This document shows, one piece after another, positions 55,648-63,937 of a DNA stretch of 64,000 nt (the stretch's first letter is position 1; every line of letters starts with the position of its first letter). Below the pieces are notes generated by a model that saw nothing but the letters and a program-made list of their open reading frames with translations, ran no database searches and had not been told where the DNA came from. Origin of the DNA: Tumebacillus flagellatus (lineage in GTDB: Bacteria > Bacillota > Bacilli > Tumebacillales > Tumebacillaceae); assembly GCF_000714935.1 (NCBI RefSeq), contig NZ_JMIR01000016.1, positions 29,814-93,813 of the forward strand, given 5' to 3'. Made by a program: the position numbers and the translations under genes.

Positions 55648-56895
55648 TTGATCTACCGTGAAGTACTCCCGAACGGAATCCGTGTGGTCATTGAAGAGAT
55701 TCCAACCGTTCGTTCCGTGTCGCTCGGCATCTGGGTCGGCACCGGTTCCCGCGATGAGAACCCGCAGAACAACGGCGTGACCCATTTTATCGAACATATG
55801 ATGTTCAAGGGCACCGACAAGTTGAACGCCCGGCAGATCGCCGAGCTGTTCGACGGCATCGGCGGTCAAGTGAACGCTTTTACTTCTAAGGAATACACCT
55901 GTTATTACGCCAAAGTTCTCGACGAGCACTTCGGCCTTGCGCTGGAGACGCTGTCCGACATGCTTCTGCACTCGAAATTTGCCGAGGAAGAGCTGGTCAA
56001 GGAGCGCCGCGTCGTCATTGAAGAGATCAAAATGTACGAAGACGCGCCGGACGAACTGGTGCACGACTTGATCGCCGAGGTGATCTACCCGACGCACCCG
56101 CTCGGCTACAACATCCTCGGCACGGAGGAGAACTTGAACGCGTTCACCTCCCAAGACCTGTTCCGCTACATGGCGGACCAGTACACCACCGACAACATCG
56201 TGCTCGCCATCGCCGGCAACGTCAAGCGCGACGAAGTGCTTGCGCGTGCGGGGGAGTTGTTTGGCGGCATCAAGCAATCGCGCCGCGTGCACACGCTGGA
56301 GCAAGCGTCGTTTACCGCGGGGCAAGCGATTCGCCACAAAGCGACGGAGCAGACGCACATCGTGCTCGGGATGCCGGGCTTCCAGTACGACCACCCGATG
56401 ATCTACCCCTGCATTCTCTTCAACAACATCCTCGGCGGCACGTCGTCGTCGCGTTTGTTTCAAGAAGTGCGGGAAGAGCGGGGCTTGGCGTACTCGATCT
56501 ACTCCTACCACACGGCATACAAAGACAACGGCGTATTCGGCCTCTACTGCGGAACAGCACCGGAGCGGGCGCAAAGCGTGCTCGACTTGGTGGGCGGGAT
56601 CTTCGACAACATCGTCCAGCAGGGCGTGTCGCAACAGGAATTGACCAAAGCCAAGGAACAGGTCAAAGGCTCGCTGATGCTGTCGATGGAGAGCACCTCT
56701 TCGCGTATGAGCCGCTTGGGCAAAAACGAACTGCTCGGCCGTCACAACACGCTCGACGAACTGGTCGCGAAAGTCCAGACCGTGACGCTCGATCAAGTGC
56801 ATGAAGCAGCCAAACTGATGCTTGGCGGCAACCAACTGGCGATGGCCGCAGTCGGCCCGAACGAAACGCTGCAAGCGCCGCAACAGTCTTATTAA
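55648..56895 (+). CDS. mlpA: M16 family zinc peptidase (MlpA/YmxG)
   Basis: 415 aa processing-protease-like metallopeptidase. The inverted zinc motif HxxEH is seen in HFIEHMMFKGT, with the downstream Glu in RRVVIEEIKMYED. The C-terminal inactive-type half follows (GLAYSIYSYH). The TTG at 55648 is preferred because AGGAGG ends 6 bases before it; an ATG at 55642 abuts that site. It lies between ylxY and ymxH, as in Bacillus. Confidence 0.95.
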   Translation: MIYREVLPNGIRVVIEEIPTVRSVSLGIWVGTGSRDENPQNNGVTHFIEHMMFKGTDKLNARQIAELFDGIGGQVNAFTSKEYTCYYAKVLDEHFGLALETLSDMLLHSKFAEEELVKERRVVIEEIKMYEDAPDELVHDLIAEVIYPTHPLGYNILGTEENLNAFTSQDLFRYMADQYTTDNIVLAIAGNVKRDEVLARAGELFGGIKQSRRVHTLEQASFTAGQAIRHKATEQTHIVLGMPGFQYDHPMIYPCILFNNILGGTSSSRLFQEVREERGLAYSIYSYHTAYKDNGVFGLYCGTAPERAQSVLDLVGGIFDNIVQQGVSQQELTKAKEQVKGSLMLSMESTSSRMSRLGKNELLGRHNTLDELVAKVQTVTLDQVHEAAKLMLGGNQLAMAAVGPNETLQAPQQSY

Positions 56896-56919
56896 GTTGG
56901 AAAAAACAAACAGCCACGC

Positions 56920-56957
56920 GAAAGTACCGGCCCTCGGGCGGGTACTTTTTATTTTTG
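56920..56957 (+). terminator. Terminator after mlpA
   Basis: AAAGTACC-G-GCCC pairs with GGGC-G-GGTACTTT around a 2-base loop, followed by a T-rich tract (TTATTTTT). Confidence 0.9.
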
Positions 56958-57013
56958 GGTATGCATAAGCCAATACGAGAGAGCGAACACGCCGGAGAGG
57001 GGCTGACGAAGAG

Positions 57014-57280
57014 ATGAGACTGAGCGAATTGGCGGGCAAAGAGATGATCGACATGCAGACGGGGACGAAGATCGGGGCGTTGAGCGGGGCGGACCTGAGG
57101 ATCGATGAAGAGACGGGGCGCATCGACTCGATCTTGCTGTCGGCGGGCGGGTCGCTGTTTGGCAAACGCCGGGAAGAGACGGTGATTCCGTGGGAGGCGA
57201 TCGTGAAAGTCGGGCCGGATATGATCATCCTCGATTCGGAACATGCTCCGCGAGTCACCAGACAGAGAGCCCATGAATAG
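57014..57280 (+). CDS. ymxH: YlmC/YmxH family PRC-barrel protein
   Basis: 88 aa, a single PRC-barrel domain: MRLSELAGKEMIDMQTGTKI at the start and the ETVIPWEAIVKVGPDMII strand pattern. This is the YlmC/YmxH family of sporulation-associated small proteins with unknown biochemistry. Its position just before dpaA matches Bacillus ymxH. Confidence 0.9.
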   Translation: MRLSELAGKEMIDMQTGTKIGALSGADLRIDEETGRIDSILLSAGGSLFGKRREETVIPWEAIVKVGPDMIILDSEHAPRVTRQRAHE

Positions 57281-57397
57281 GATATCTCACTGCAACGCCC
57301 GCGGCATGGAGCTTCCCCGTTCTCGTGCTGCAAAGTCTACGAAGTCTATGCAAATGCAAGGGTTTGGCGTAAAATGTTCTGAAAGGGGCACCGGAGC

Positions 57398-58276
57398 ATG
57401 CTGACTGGGATCAAAATGGCGTTCGTCGGCGGCGACGCCCGCATCATCGAAGTCATCAAACATGCCAGTGAACTGGATGCGGGCATCGTCTTGATCGGCT
57501 TCGACCAACTTGAGACCCCGCTGCCGGACACGGTGAAGGCGGAGCTCTCCCCCGATGTGTTTTCCGATGTAGACGCGATCGTCCTCCCGGTTTCCGGGAT
57601 GGATGACGAAGGCAACGTGCAAGCACAATATTCTTCGAGCCCGCTGGTGCTTGACGAGTCACACTTTGAGGCAATGCCGCGGCACACCATGATCTTCACC
57701 GGCATCGCCCGCAAGCGTTTGGCGGAAACCTGCCAGGCGCGGGACTTGCGCTTGTTCAAGCTGATGGAGCTGGACGAAGTGGCCATCCACAACTCGATTC
57801 CGTCGGCGGAGGGCGCCATTCAGTTCGCGATGCAGAACACCGACATCACCTTGCACGGCTCCCATTCGGTCGTGCTAGGCTTCGGCCGTTGCGGCATCAC
57901 GCTGGCCCGAATGCTTACCGGCATCGGAGCAAACGTCACGTGCTGCGCGCGAAGTGCGGCCGACTTGGCGCGGATCGAAGAGATGGGTCTTCAAGCTGTC
58001 CCGATGCAAGACTTGGCGGCGGCGGTGCGGGAGGCGCAGATCATCTTCAACACCGTGCCGGCGATGATCCTCTCCGCGCAGATCTTGGCCAAAGTTCCAA
58101 AGTCCTGTGTGATCATCGACATCGCCTCCAATCCGGGCGGTACAGACTTCCGCTATGCAGAGAAACGGGGAATCAAAGCCATTCTGGCTCCAAGCCTGCC
58201 GGGGATCGTTGCCCCCAAAACAGCCGGTCAGATTTTGGCACGCACGTTGTGCCGGTTGTTGCGGGAGAACGCATAA
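57398..58276 (+). CDS. dpaA: Dipicolinate synthase subunit A (SpoVFA)
   Basis: 292 aa dehydrogenase-like subunit. The N-terminal DpaA domain is followed by an NAD(P)-binding Rossmann fold (VVLGFGRCGITLARMLTGIG) near residues 155-175. With DpaB it makes dipicolinic acid from dihydrodipicolinate in the mother cell during sporulation. This is strong evidence for an endospore former. No clear sigma-K promoter is visible upstream. Confidence 0.96.
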   Translation: MLTGIKMAFVGGDARIIEVIKHASELDAGIVLIGFDQLETPLPDTVKAELSPDVFSDVDAIVLPVSGMDDEGNVQAQYSSSPLVLDESHFEAMPRHTMIFTGIARKRLAETCQARDLRLFKLMELDEVAIHNSIPSAEGAIQFAMQNTDITLHGSHSVVLGFGRCGITLARMLTGIGANVTCCARSAADLARIEEMGLQAVPMQDLAAAVREAQIIFNTVPAMILSAQILAKVPKSCVIIDIASNPGGTDFRYAEKRGIKAILAPSLPGIVAPKTAGQILARTLCRLLRENA

Positions 58277-58291
58277 CCGGAGGTATCGACC

Positions 58292-58894
58292 ATGGATCTC
58301 AAAGGAAAGACGATAGGCTTTGCATTGACCGGTTCGCATTGCACCTATGCGGACGTTCAACCGGCGCTGGAAGAGCTGGTCAAGATCGGAGCGCGCGTCA
58401 TTCCGATCCTCTCCTATACAGTGCAGTCGACGAGCACCCGCTTTGCAGAAGCGGACGAATGGGTTGCCACGATTGAGAGAATCACCGGGGAGAAAGCGAT
58501 TCGCTCCATCCCGGAGGCGGAACCGCTCGGCCCTTCCAAACTGTGCGACGTGGTGCTGATTGCGCCGTGCACCGGCAACACCCTCAGCAAACTGGCCAAC
58601 GCGATGACCGAATCGCCGGTGTTGATGGCGGCCAAAGCCACGCTGCGCAATGAGGCGCCCGTGGTTCTTTCGATCTCGACCAACGACGGGCTGGGCTTGA
58701 ACATGGCCAATTTGGCGCGGTTGATGGCGACCAAGAACATCTTCTTCGTGCCGTTTGGTCAAGACGACCCGGTGAAGAAGGTCAACTCGTTGGTCGCGCG
58801 CAACGAGATGATCATCCCGACCTTGGAAGCCGCACTGGAGAAAAAACAAATCCAACCGGTGCTCGTGGAGAAGTGGCGGGATTTACAAAAATAA
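58292..58894 (+). CDS. dpaB: Dipicolinate synthase subunit B (SpoVFB)
   Basis: 200 aa flavoprotein-like subunit (HFCD fold): GKTIGFALTGSHCTYADV at the start and IAPCTGNTLSKLANAMTE in the middle. It works with DpaA. The site CCGGAGG precedes the ATG, 15 bases after dpaA. Confidence 0.96.
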   Translation: MDLKGKTIGFALTGSHCTYADVQPALEELVKIGARVIPILSYTVQSTSTRFAEADEWVATIERITGEKAIRSIPEAEPLGPSKLCDVVLIAPCTGNTLSKLANAMTESPVLMAAKATLRNEAPVVLSISTNDGLGLNMANLARLMATKNIFFVPFGQDDPVKKVNSLVARNEMIIPTLEAALEKKQIQPVLVEKWRDLQK

Positions 58895-58927
58895 CAAGCA
58901 AGATCTATTGAGGAGATGGAATACCAG

Positions 58928-59965
58928 ATGGAGAAAAAGGATCGCTACAATGTCGCGGTGGTGGGAGCCACGGGCGCAGTCGGACAAAAAATCATCGAAA
59001 CGCTCGAAAAACGCAATTTTCCGGTGGGTGAGTTGAAACTGCTTGCGTCCGCACGCTCCGCAGGGCAGCAAGTGCAGTTCCAAGGCCGCACCTACACGGT
59101 TGAAGAAGCGCTCCCGGAGGCGTTTGAAGGCATCGACTTCGCCCTGTTCTCCGCTGGTGGCTCGATCAGTGAGAAACTCGCGCCGGCTGCTGTGGAACGC
59201 GGCGCCGTCGTCATCGACAACACCTCGGCGTTCCGCATGGTGCCGGAAGTGCCGCTCGTCGTGCCGGAAGTCAACCCGCACATGATCGGCCAACACCAAG
59301 GCATCATTGCCAACCCGAACTGCTCGACCATCCAGATGCTGGTCGCGCTCAAGCCGCTCTACGATGCGTACGGCATCGACCGCATCATCGTCTCCACCTA
59401 CCAAGCGGTTTCCGGGGCGGGGCAGAACGCGATCAACGACCTGCTCGACCAAACCCGCGCGATTCTCAATGGAGAGCAACCGGAACCCAAAGTGCTGCCG
59501 GTTGGATCGCTCCCGAAAAAACACCAACAGGCGTTCAATGTCATTCCGCAAATTGACGTCTTTACCGATAACGGTTTTACCAAAGAAGAAATGAAGATGG
59601 TCAACGAGACCCGCAAAATTTTTGGCGACCCGGACATCCAAGTCACGCCGACCACCGTGCGCGTGCCGGTGCTCTACGGGCACTCCGAATCGGTCTACGT
59701 CGAGCTCAAAAACTCGTTTGACCTCGAAGAAGTCGTGCAACTGCTCCAAGGAGCGCCGGGTGTGAAAGTCATCGACAACCCGGAAGCCCAAGAATACCCG
59801 ATGGCGGTTACCGCAGAGGGCTCTTACGATACGTTCGTCGGACGCATTCGCCGCGACTTGTTCCATCCGCGCGGCTTGAACATGTGGATCGTATCCGACA
59901 ACGTGTTGAAAGGCGCCGCTTGGAACGCGGTGCAGATCGCTGAGTACATGGTGAAAACCAGATAG
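58928..59965 (+). CDS. asd: Aspartate-semialdehyde dehydrogenase
   Basis: 345 aa. NADPH-binding N-terminus (NVAVVGATGAVGQKIIETL) and the active-site Cys in NPNCSTIQML. It turns aspartyl phosphate into aspartate semialdehyde, feeding lysine, diaminopimelate and dipicolinate. AGGAG (58911-58915) abuts the ATG at 58916 and is 12 bases from the ATG at 58928, so I choose the latter. Confidence 0.96.
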   Translation: MEKKDRYNVAVVGATGAVGQKIIETLEKRNFPVGELKLLASARSAGQQVQFQGRTYTVEEALPEAFEGIDFALFSAGGSISEKLAPAAVERGAVVIDNTSAFRMVPEVPLVVPEVNPHMIGQHQGIIANPNCSTIQMLVALKPLYDAYGIDRIIVSTYQAVSGAGQNAINDLLDQTRAILNGEQPEPKVLPVGSLPKKHQQAFNVIPQIDVFTDNGFTKEEMKMVNETRKIFGDPDIQVTPTTVRVPVLYGHSESVYVELKNSFDLEEVVQLLQGAPGVKVIDNPEAQEYPMAVTAEGSYDTFVGRIRRDLFHPRGLNMWIVSDNVLKGAAWNAVQIAEYMVKTR

Positions 59966-59976
59966 AAGGGGACACT

Positions 59977-61197
59977 ATGCGTATCTTAGTCCAAAAGTTC
60001 GGCGGGACTTCTGTCGCGAAACGCGAGACCCGCGAGCAAGCCATCGAGCATATCATGGATGCGCGCCGGGAGGGCTACAGCGTCGTCGTCGTCGTTTCCG
60101 CGATGGGGCGCAAGGGCGACCCGTACGCAACCGACTCCCTGCTGTCGATCATCGACGAGAAGGACCGCACGAACCGTCGGGAACTCGACTTGCTGATGTC
60201 GTGCGGCGAGTTGATCTCCGCCGTCGCGTTTGCCGCGCAGCTGCGCGGACACGGCGTCGAGGCGACCGTCTTGAACGGTCCGCAAGCGGGCATCGTCACC
60301 AACGAAGACTACTCGCGCGCGCAAATCGTCACGATTCAACCCAAACGCATCCTCCAAGAGCTGGAGAAAGACCGTGTCGTGATCGTCACGGGGTTCCAAG
60401 GCGGGGCTCCAAATCACGAGATCACGACGCTTGGAAGAGGTGGAAGCGACACGTCGGCCACCGCGCTTGGAGTGGCATTGGATGCGGAGATCGTGGACAT
60501 TTTCACCGATGTGGAAGGGATCATGACGGCGGACCCGCGCATCGTGGACAACGCGACGCGGCTGCAGACGGTTACCTACACGGAAATTTGCAACTTGGCC
60601 TATCAGGGCGCGAAGGTCATTCACCCGCGCGCCGTCGAAATCGCCATGCAAAAAAACATCCCGATCCGCGTCCGCTCCACGATGAGCAAGGACGAAGGGA
60701 CGCTGGTCACCTCGTCGCATGAGAGCGACCGGATTGAGGATTATCTCGGAGACCGCATGGTCACCGGCATTACCCAGACGGCGAACGTGACGCAGATCAA
60801 AGTGTTTGCCGAACCCGGTCAGCATTTGCCGATGCAGCGCAACGTGTTTCGTGCGATGGCGGAGCACGGCATCTCCGTGGACTTGATCAACGTCAACTCG
60901 CGCGGCGTCGCGTACACCGTCACCGACCGCGACACGCCGGAAGCGCTTCGCGTGCTGCGCGGACTGGGCTATGAGCCGGAAATCGCGTCCGGATGCGCCA
61001 AGATCGCCATCGTCGGGGCGGGCATCGCCGGCGTGCCGGGGGTGATGGCGTTGATCGTCGACGCCATCGTCTCCGAGGACATCGAGATTTTGCAATCGGC
61101 CGACTCGCACACGACGATTTGGGTGCTTGTGCGCGGCACAGACATGGTGAAGGCCATCCGTGCCCTCCACAACAAATTTCAATTGCACCAACGATAG
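59977..61197 (+). CDS. dapG: Aspartate kinase (DapG type)
   Basis: 406 aa. Kinase domain with KFGGTSVAKRETRE at the start and LGRGGSDTSATALGVAL; two ACT domains in the C-terminal part bind the feedback effector. In Bacillus this isoform (aspartokinase I) is inhibited by diaminopimelate and serves wall and spore synthesis. Its place between asd and dapA matches that isoform. The start is the ATG at 59977 after AGAAGGGG. Confidence 0.95.
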   Translation: MRILVQKFGGTSVAKRETREQAIEHIMDARREGYSVVVVVSAMGRKGDPYATDSLLSIIDEKDRTNRRELDLLMSCGELISAVAFAAQLRGHGVEATVLNGPQAGIVTNEDYSRAQIVTIQPKRILQELEKDRVVIVTGFQGGAPNHEITTLGRGGSDTSATALGVALDAEIVDIFTDVEGIMTADPRIVDNATRLQTVTYTEICNLAYQGAKVIHPRAVEIAMQKNIPIRVRSTMSKDEGTLVTSSHESDRIEDYLGDRMVTGITQTANVTQIKVFAEPGQHLPMQRNVFRAMAEHGISVDLINVNSRGVAYTVTDRDTPEALRVLRGLGYEPEIASGCAKIAIVGAGIAGVPGVMALIVDAIVSEDIEILQSADSHTTIWVLVRGTDMVKAIRALHNKFQLHQR

Positions 61198-61219
61198 ACA
61201 TAAGGATGGTGTCAAATTC

Positions 61220-62104
61220 ATGACATTCGGAAGACTGGTGACCGCGATGGTCACCCCGTTTGACCAAGACTTGCAAATTGATTTCGATCAGGTAGACGCG
61301 TTGGTCGAACACCTCATCGCGACCGGAACCACTTCGATCGTCGTCTGCGGGACGACCGGCGAATCGCCGGCCCTCTCGCACGACGAGAAACTGGCGCTCT
61401 TCAAGCGCGTCGTCGCTACGGCTGGGGGCCGCGCCAAAGTCATCGCCGGGACCGGCAGCAACTCCACGGCGGACAGCGTGAAATTCTCGCAAGAAGCCGA
61501 GGCTGTAGGTGTCGACGGGCTGTTGCTCGTCGTCCCGTACTACAACAAACCCTCGCAGGAAGGGATGTACCAGCACTTTAAAGCGATTGCGGAATCTGTG
61601 AAGATCCCGTGCATCCTCTACAACATCCCGGGCCGCACCTCGATCAACATGGAGGCGGAAACCACGCTGCGTCTCGCCGAAATTCCGAACATCGTCGCGA
61701 CCAAGGAATCGAGCGGCGACTTCGGGCAGATCAGCGAGATCACGTCGCGGGCGCCGGAGGGCTTCCTCGTCTACAGCGGAGACGACATTTTGACCCTGCC
61801 GATGCTGGCAGCGGGTGCGTACGGCATCATTTCCGTCGCGTCCCACGTCGTCGGCGACGAAATGACGCAGATGATCAACGCTTTCGTCGAAGGCCGCACC
61901 ACCGACGCCGCGGACTGGCACAAGCGCTTGACCCCGATCTTCAAGGGGCTGTTTCTCGCCACCAACCCGACGCTGGTTAAAGCTGCGCTGCAGATGATCG
62001 GCATGAACGTCGGCAGCGTGCGCCTGCCGCTCGTCGAAGCGGAGGAAGCGGTCGTGAGCGTTGTGCGCAAGCGCCTCGGTCAACTGAAACAACTGCATGC
62101 CTGA
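61220..62104 (+). CDS. dapA: 4-hydroxy-tetrahydrodipicolinate synthase
   Basis: 294 aa aldolase of the lysine pathway. The Schiff-base Lys lies in NIVATKESSGD; the GTTGESPALS loop and VVPYYNKPSQEG segment are typical. Its product is the substrate of dipicolinate synthase, which explains the linkage to dpaA/dpaB. The ATG at 61220 follows AAGGATGGTG; codons upstream lie in dapG. Confidence 0.98.
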   Translation: MTFGRLVTAMVTPFDQDLQIDFDQVDALVEHLIATGTTSIVVCGTTGESPALSHDEKLALFKRVVATAGGRAKVIAGTGSNSTADSVKFSQEAEAVGVDGLLLVVPYYNKPSQEGMYQHFKAIAESVKIPCILYNIPGRTSINMEAETTLRLAEIPNIVATKESSGDFGQISEITSRAPEGFLVYSGDDILTLPMLAAGAYGIISVASHVVGDEMTQMINAFVEGRTTDAADWHKRLTPIFKGLFLATNPTLVKAALQMIGMNVGSVRLPLVEAEEAVVSVVRKRLGQLKQLHA

Positions 62105-62115
62105 TAAGAGCTGCC

Positions 62116-62152
62116 AAAAGACTCGGTCCGAAAACGGATCGGGTCTTTTTTT
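62116..62152 (+). terminator. Terminator after dapA
   Basis: AAGACTCGGTCCG pairs with CGGATCGGGTCTT (wobbles included) around AAAA and is followed by seven T. It ends the dpaA-dapA operon. Confidence 0.9.
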
Positions 62153-62172
62153 GGCGGGGGTGTAAAACTAAT

Positions 62173-62200
62173 TTCATTAATGTAAGTGCAATTCATTAAT
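62173..62200. repeat. Direct repeat TTCATTAAT in the AT-rich spacer
   Basis: TTCATTAAT occurs at 62173-62181 and again at 62192-62200, 19 bases apart, about two helical turns. The spacer 62153-62357 is clearly more AT-rich than its surroundings and otherwise shows no gene. The repeats could be an operator for the secreted protein gene. Confidence 0.45.
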
Positions 62201-62357
62201 TTAGTTATTGCTTTAAGACAGAGGAAAATCCAGAAAATCATACAGGTTCGGACTCTAATTCTCGATAATGGCGGGATCGGCAGGATGAAAAAATCCCGCA
62301 GTCATATTAACATCATAAACAGAAAGACCAATAAAATTTATGATAGGAGTGAAAGAA

Positions 62358-62747
62358 ATGAAGAAGATCACGAAAATCGCAACCGTAATGGCAGTAGCAG
62401 CTCTCGCAGTCGCAACCACCGCAGGTGCAGCACAAACCGCTTCCAAAGTGAAAAACGGCGTCACCCTGACCGGTAACCTGGTCCTGGTATCCGGCGGCGC
62501 GCAACCGACCGCGTACGCAACGTCCTCCACGTCCGCTCCGGTGGGCAACCTGGTCGCTTCGCTGCACACCTACTACGGGGACGGCGGCATCGATTACGGC
62601 GGCCACTCTGACTCGGTGAACAACGGCACCTTCGTAGCTTCCTCTTCCAACACCTTGGCAAACACCTCCGGCCATTTCGCAGGCTACCATCAATTCACCG
62701 ACTCTGCTGCAGGCTTTGCAGTCGTTTCGACTTCCCTCAGCTTCTAG
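62358..62747 (+). CDS. Small secreted protein of unknown function
   Basis: 129 aa with a clear signal peptide (KKITKIATVMAVAALAVATT, cleavage likely near residues 25-30). The mature part of about 100 residues is rich in Ser, Thr, Gly, Asn and Ala, has no Cys or Trp, and includes a central HTYYGDGGIDYGGHSDSV. It is probably beta-rich and exported. I do not recognise the family. The ATG at 62358 follows AGGAGTG; the upstream ATG at 62340 precedes that site. It is preceded by the AT-rich spacer with direct repeats. Confidence 0.75.
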   Translation: MKKITKIATVMAVAALAVATTAGAAQTASKVKNGVTLTGNLVLVSGGAQPTAYATSSTSAPVGNLVASLHTYYGDGGIDYGGHSDSVNNGTFVASSSNTLANTSGHFAGYHQFTDSAAGFAVVSTSLSF

Positions 62748-62769
62748 ACCCTCAGACGAGTAAAAAACA

Positions 62770-62810
62770 AGACAACTCCTGTCACGGTGCTCGTGGCGGG
62801 AGTTGTTCCT
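62770..62810 (+). terminator. Probable terminator after the secreted protein gene
   Basis: ACAACTCCTGTCAC (62772-62785) pairs with GTGGCGGGAGTTGT (62793-62806) with two wobbles. The following T tract is weak, so it could instead be an mRNA-stabilising hairpin. Confidence 0.6.
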
Positions 62811-62831
62811 ACTTAGGCAGGTGTTTGACTC

Positions 62832-63785
62832 ATGAAAAAAGCGGGCGAGTTGCTCTGGTTGGTGTTGCTTGGACTGGTGCTCGGGTTCGGGATTGTCTTC
62901 GTGAAAGTTGAGTTTTTTGACAAGCCGGATGAGCAGATGCAGGCCCAACAAGTGCTGCAACAGATGAAGGATCAAGACCTCGGGTACAACGTCTCGTTGG
63001 AAGCTCCGGCGAACAAGCAGTTTGAAATCGACATCTCCAACCTGCAAGAGTTTCAGTACCCGGTGAATGTGCAAAACTTCTCCGGTCATGACGGCACGTT
63101 CTCGCTGCTGGTTTATCTGGATTACAAGCAGCAAAACGAGCTGACGATGACGTTTCCTCTCAAAAACAAAGAAGAGAAACTGGTGCCGCTGCACTTTCCG
63201 GTGAGTGACTTGGGAGAGGGCGCACATGCGCTGGTGCTCTCGCTGATCGCGGATTCGAACCAGATGACGAGTCAGAGCGCGGCCCAAGAGCCGAGCGAGT
63301 TTTTCGGAACGGCGGGGAGGTACACGCTGATCAAACAGGAAAGCGACACCTTCCAAAACGCGCCGGTTCCCGCGCCGAGCGAGGTTACCCGCGACGCCAA
63401 CGGGTTTCAGGGCGTGTTTTTAAGCCCCGAAACCGCCGATCTCGACACTTTCAAAGTTCCGCCGAAGCAAGTCAACGCCAAAGCGGGGCAGACGGTGCGG
63501 TTCTCCGTCCGCATGGGCGGCGATCCGGAAGTGGAAACCTACTTGGCTTGGGCGACGCTTGGCTGGCAGCAGATTCCGTGGGAGAACGGAGCGCCGTATT
63601 GGTACGCCAACGTTCCGGCCGGCAAATTTGCCGTCAAAACGTTGAAGTTCACCGCGCCGGTACAACCCGGCGACTATGAAGTCGCGAGTTTCGTGGCGGA
63701 AGATCCGTTTACCAGACAGGACCTGCAGCACGTGAGCCGCTTGAATGTCCATTCTTCGTTCCGATTCACCTTGCACGTAGAATAA
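62832..63785 (+). CDS. Membrane-anchored extracellular protein of unknown function
   Basis: 317 aa, not recognised. One N-terminal TM anchor (LLWLVLLGLVLGFGIVFVKV) is followed by about 290 residues of probable beta-rich extracellular sequence. An acidic, Gln-rich stretch and PAPSEVTRD mark the link between two halves. The end (FTLHVE) looks like a last beta strand. It follows the secreted protein gene by 84 bases and may be related to it, but no motif links them. Confidence 0.7.
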   Translation: MKKAGELLWLVLLGLVLGFGIVFVKVEFFDKPDEQMQAQQVLQQMKDQDLGYNVSLEAPANKQFEIDISNLQEFQYPVNVQNFSGHDGTFSLLVYLDYKQQNELTMTFPLKNKEEKLVPLHFPVSDLGEGAHALVLSLIADSNQMTSQSAAQEPSEFFGTAGRYTLIKQESDTFQNAPVPAPSEVTRDANGFQGVFLSPETADLDTFKVPPKQVNAKAGQTVRFSVRMGGDPEVETYLAWATLGWQQIPWENGAPYWYANVPAGKFAVKTLKFTAPVQPGDYEVASFVAEDPFTRQDLQHVSRLNVHSSFRFTLHVE

Positions 63786-63793
63786 GAGAAGAA

Positions 63794-63826
63794 AAGACCT
63801 GTGCGGCGGAGAATCGTGCAGGTCTT
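63794..63826 (+). terminator. Hairpin after the membrane-anchored protein gene
   Basis: AAGACCTG (63794-63801) pairs perfectly with CAGGTCTT (63819-63826) across a 17-base loop with some inner pairing. It has no T run and may be only a weak terminator. Confidence 0.5.
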
Positions 63827-63871
63827 CGCATGAGAGTGCGAAGTTTGTTTCCGTTTGTGTCGAAATTGGTA

Positions 63872-63900
63872 TTGTGGTGTTGAAGCATGCGTGATAAGAT
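63872..63900 (+). promoter_or_regulatory. Promoter of a probable rRNA operon
   Basis: TTGTGG (63872-63877), 17-base spacer, TAAGAT (63895-63900) with extended TG at 63892-63893. It lies about 40 bases before the boxA-like element. Confidence 0.6.
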
Positions 63901-63937
63901 AACTCTTGTCGCCGCGAGAGACATCCGGTTGACGAGA

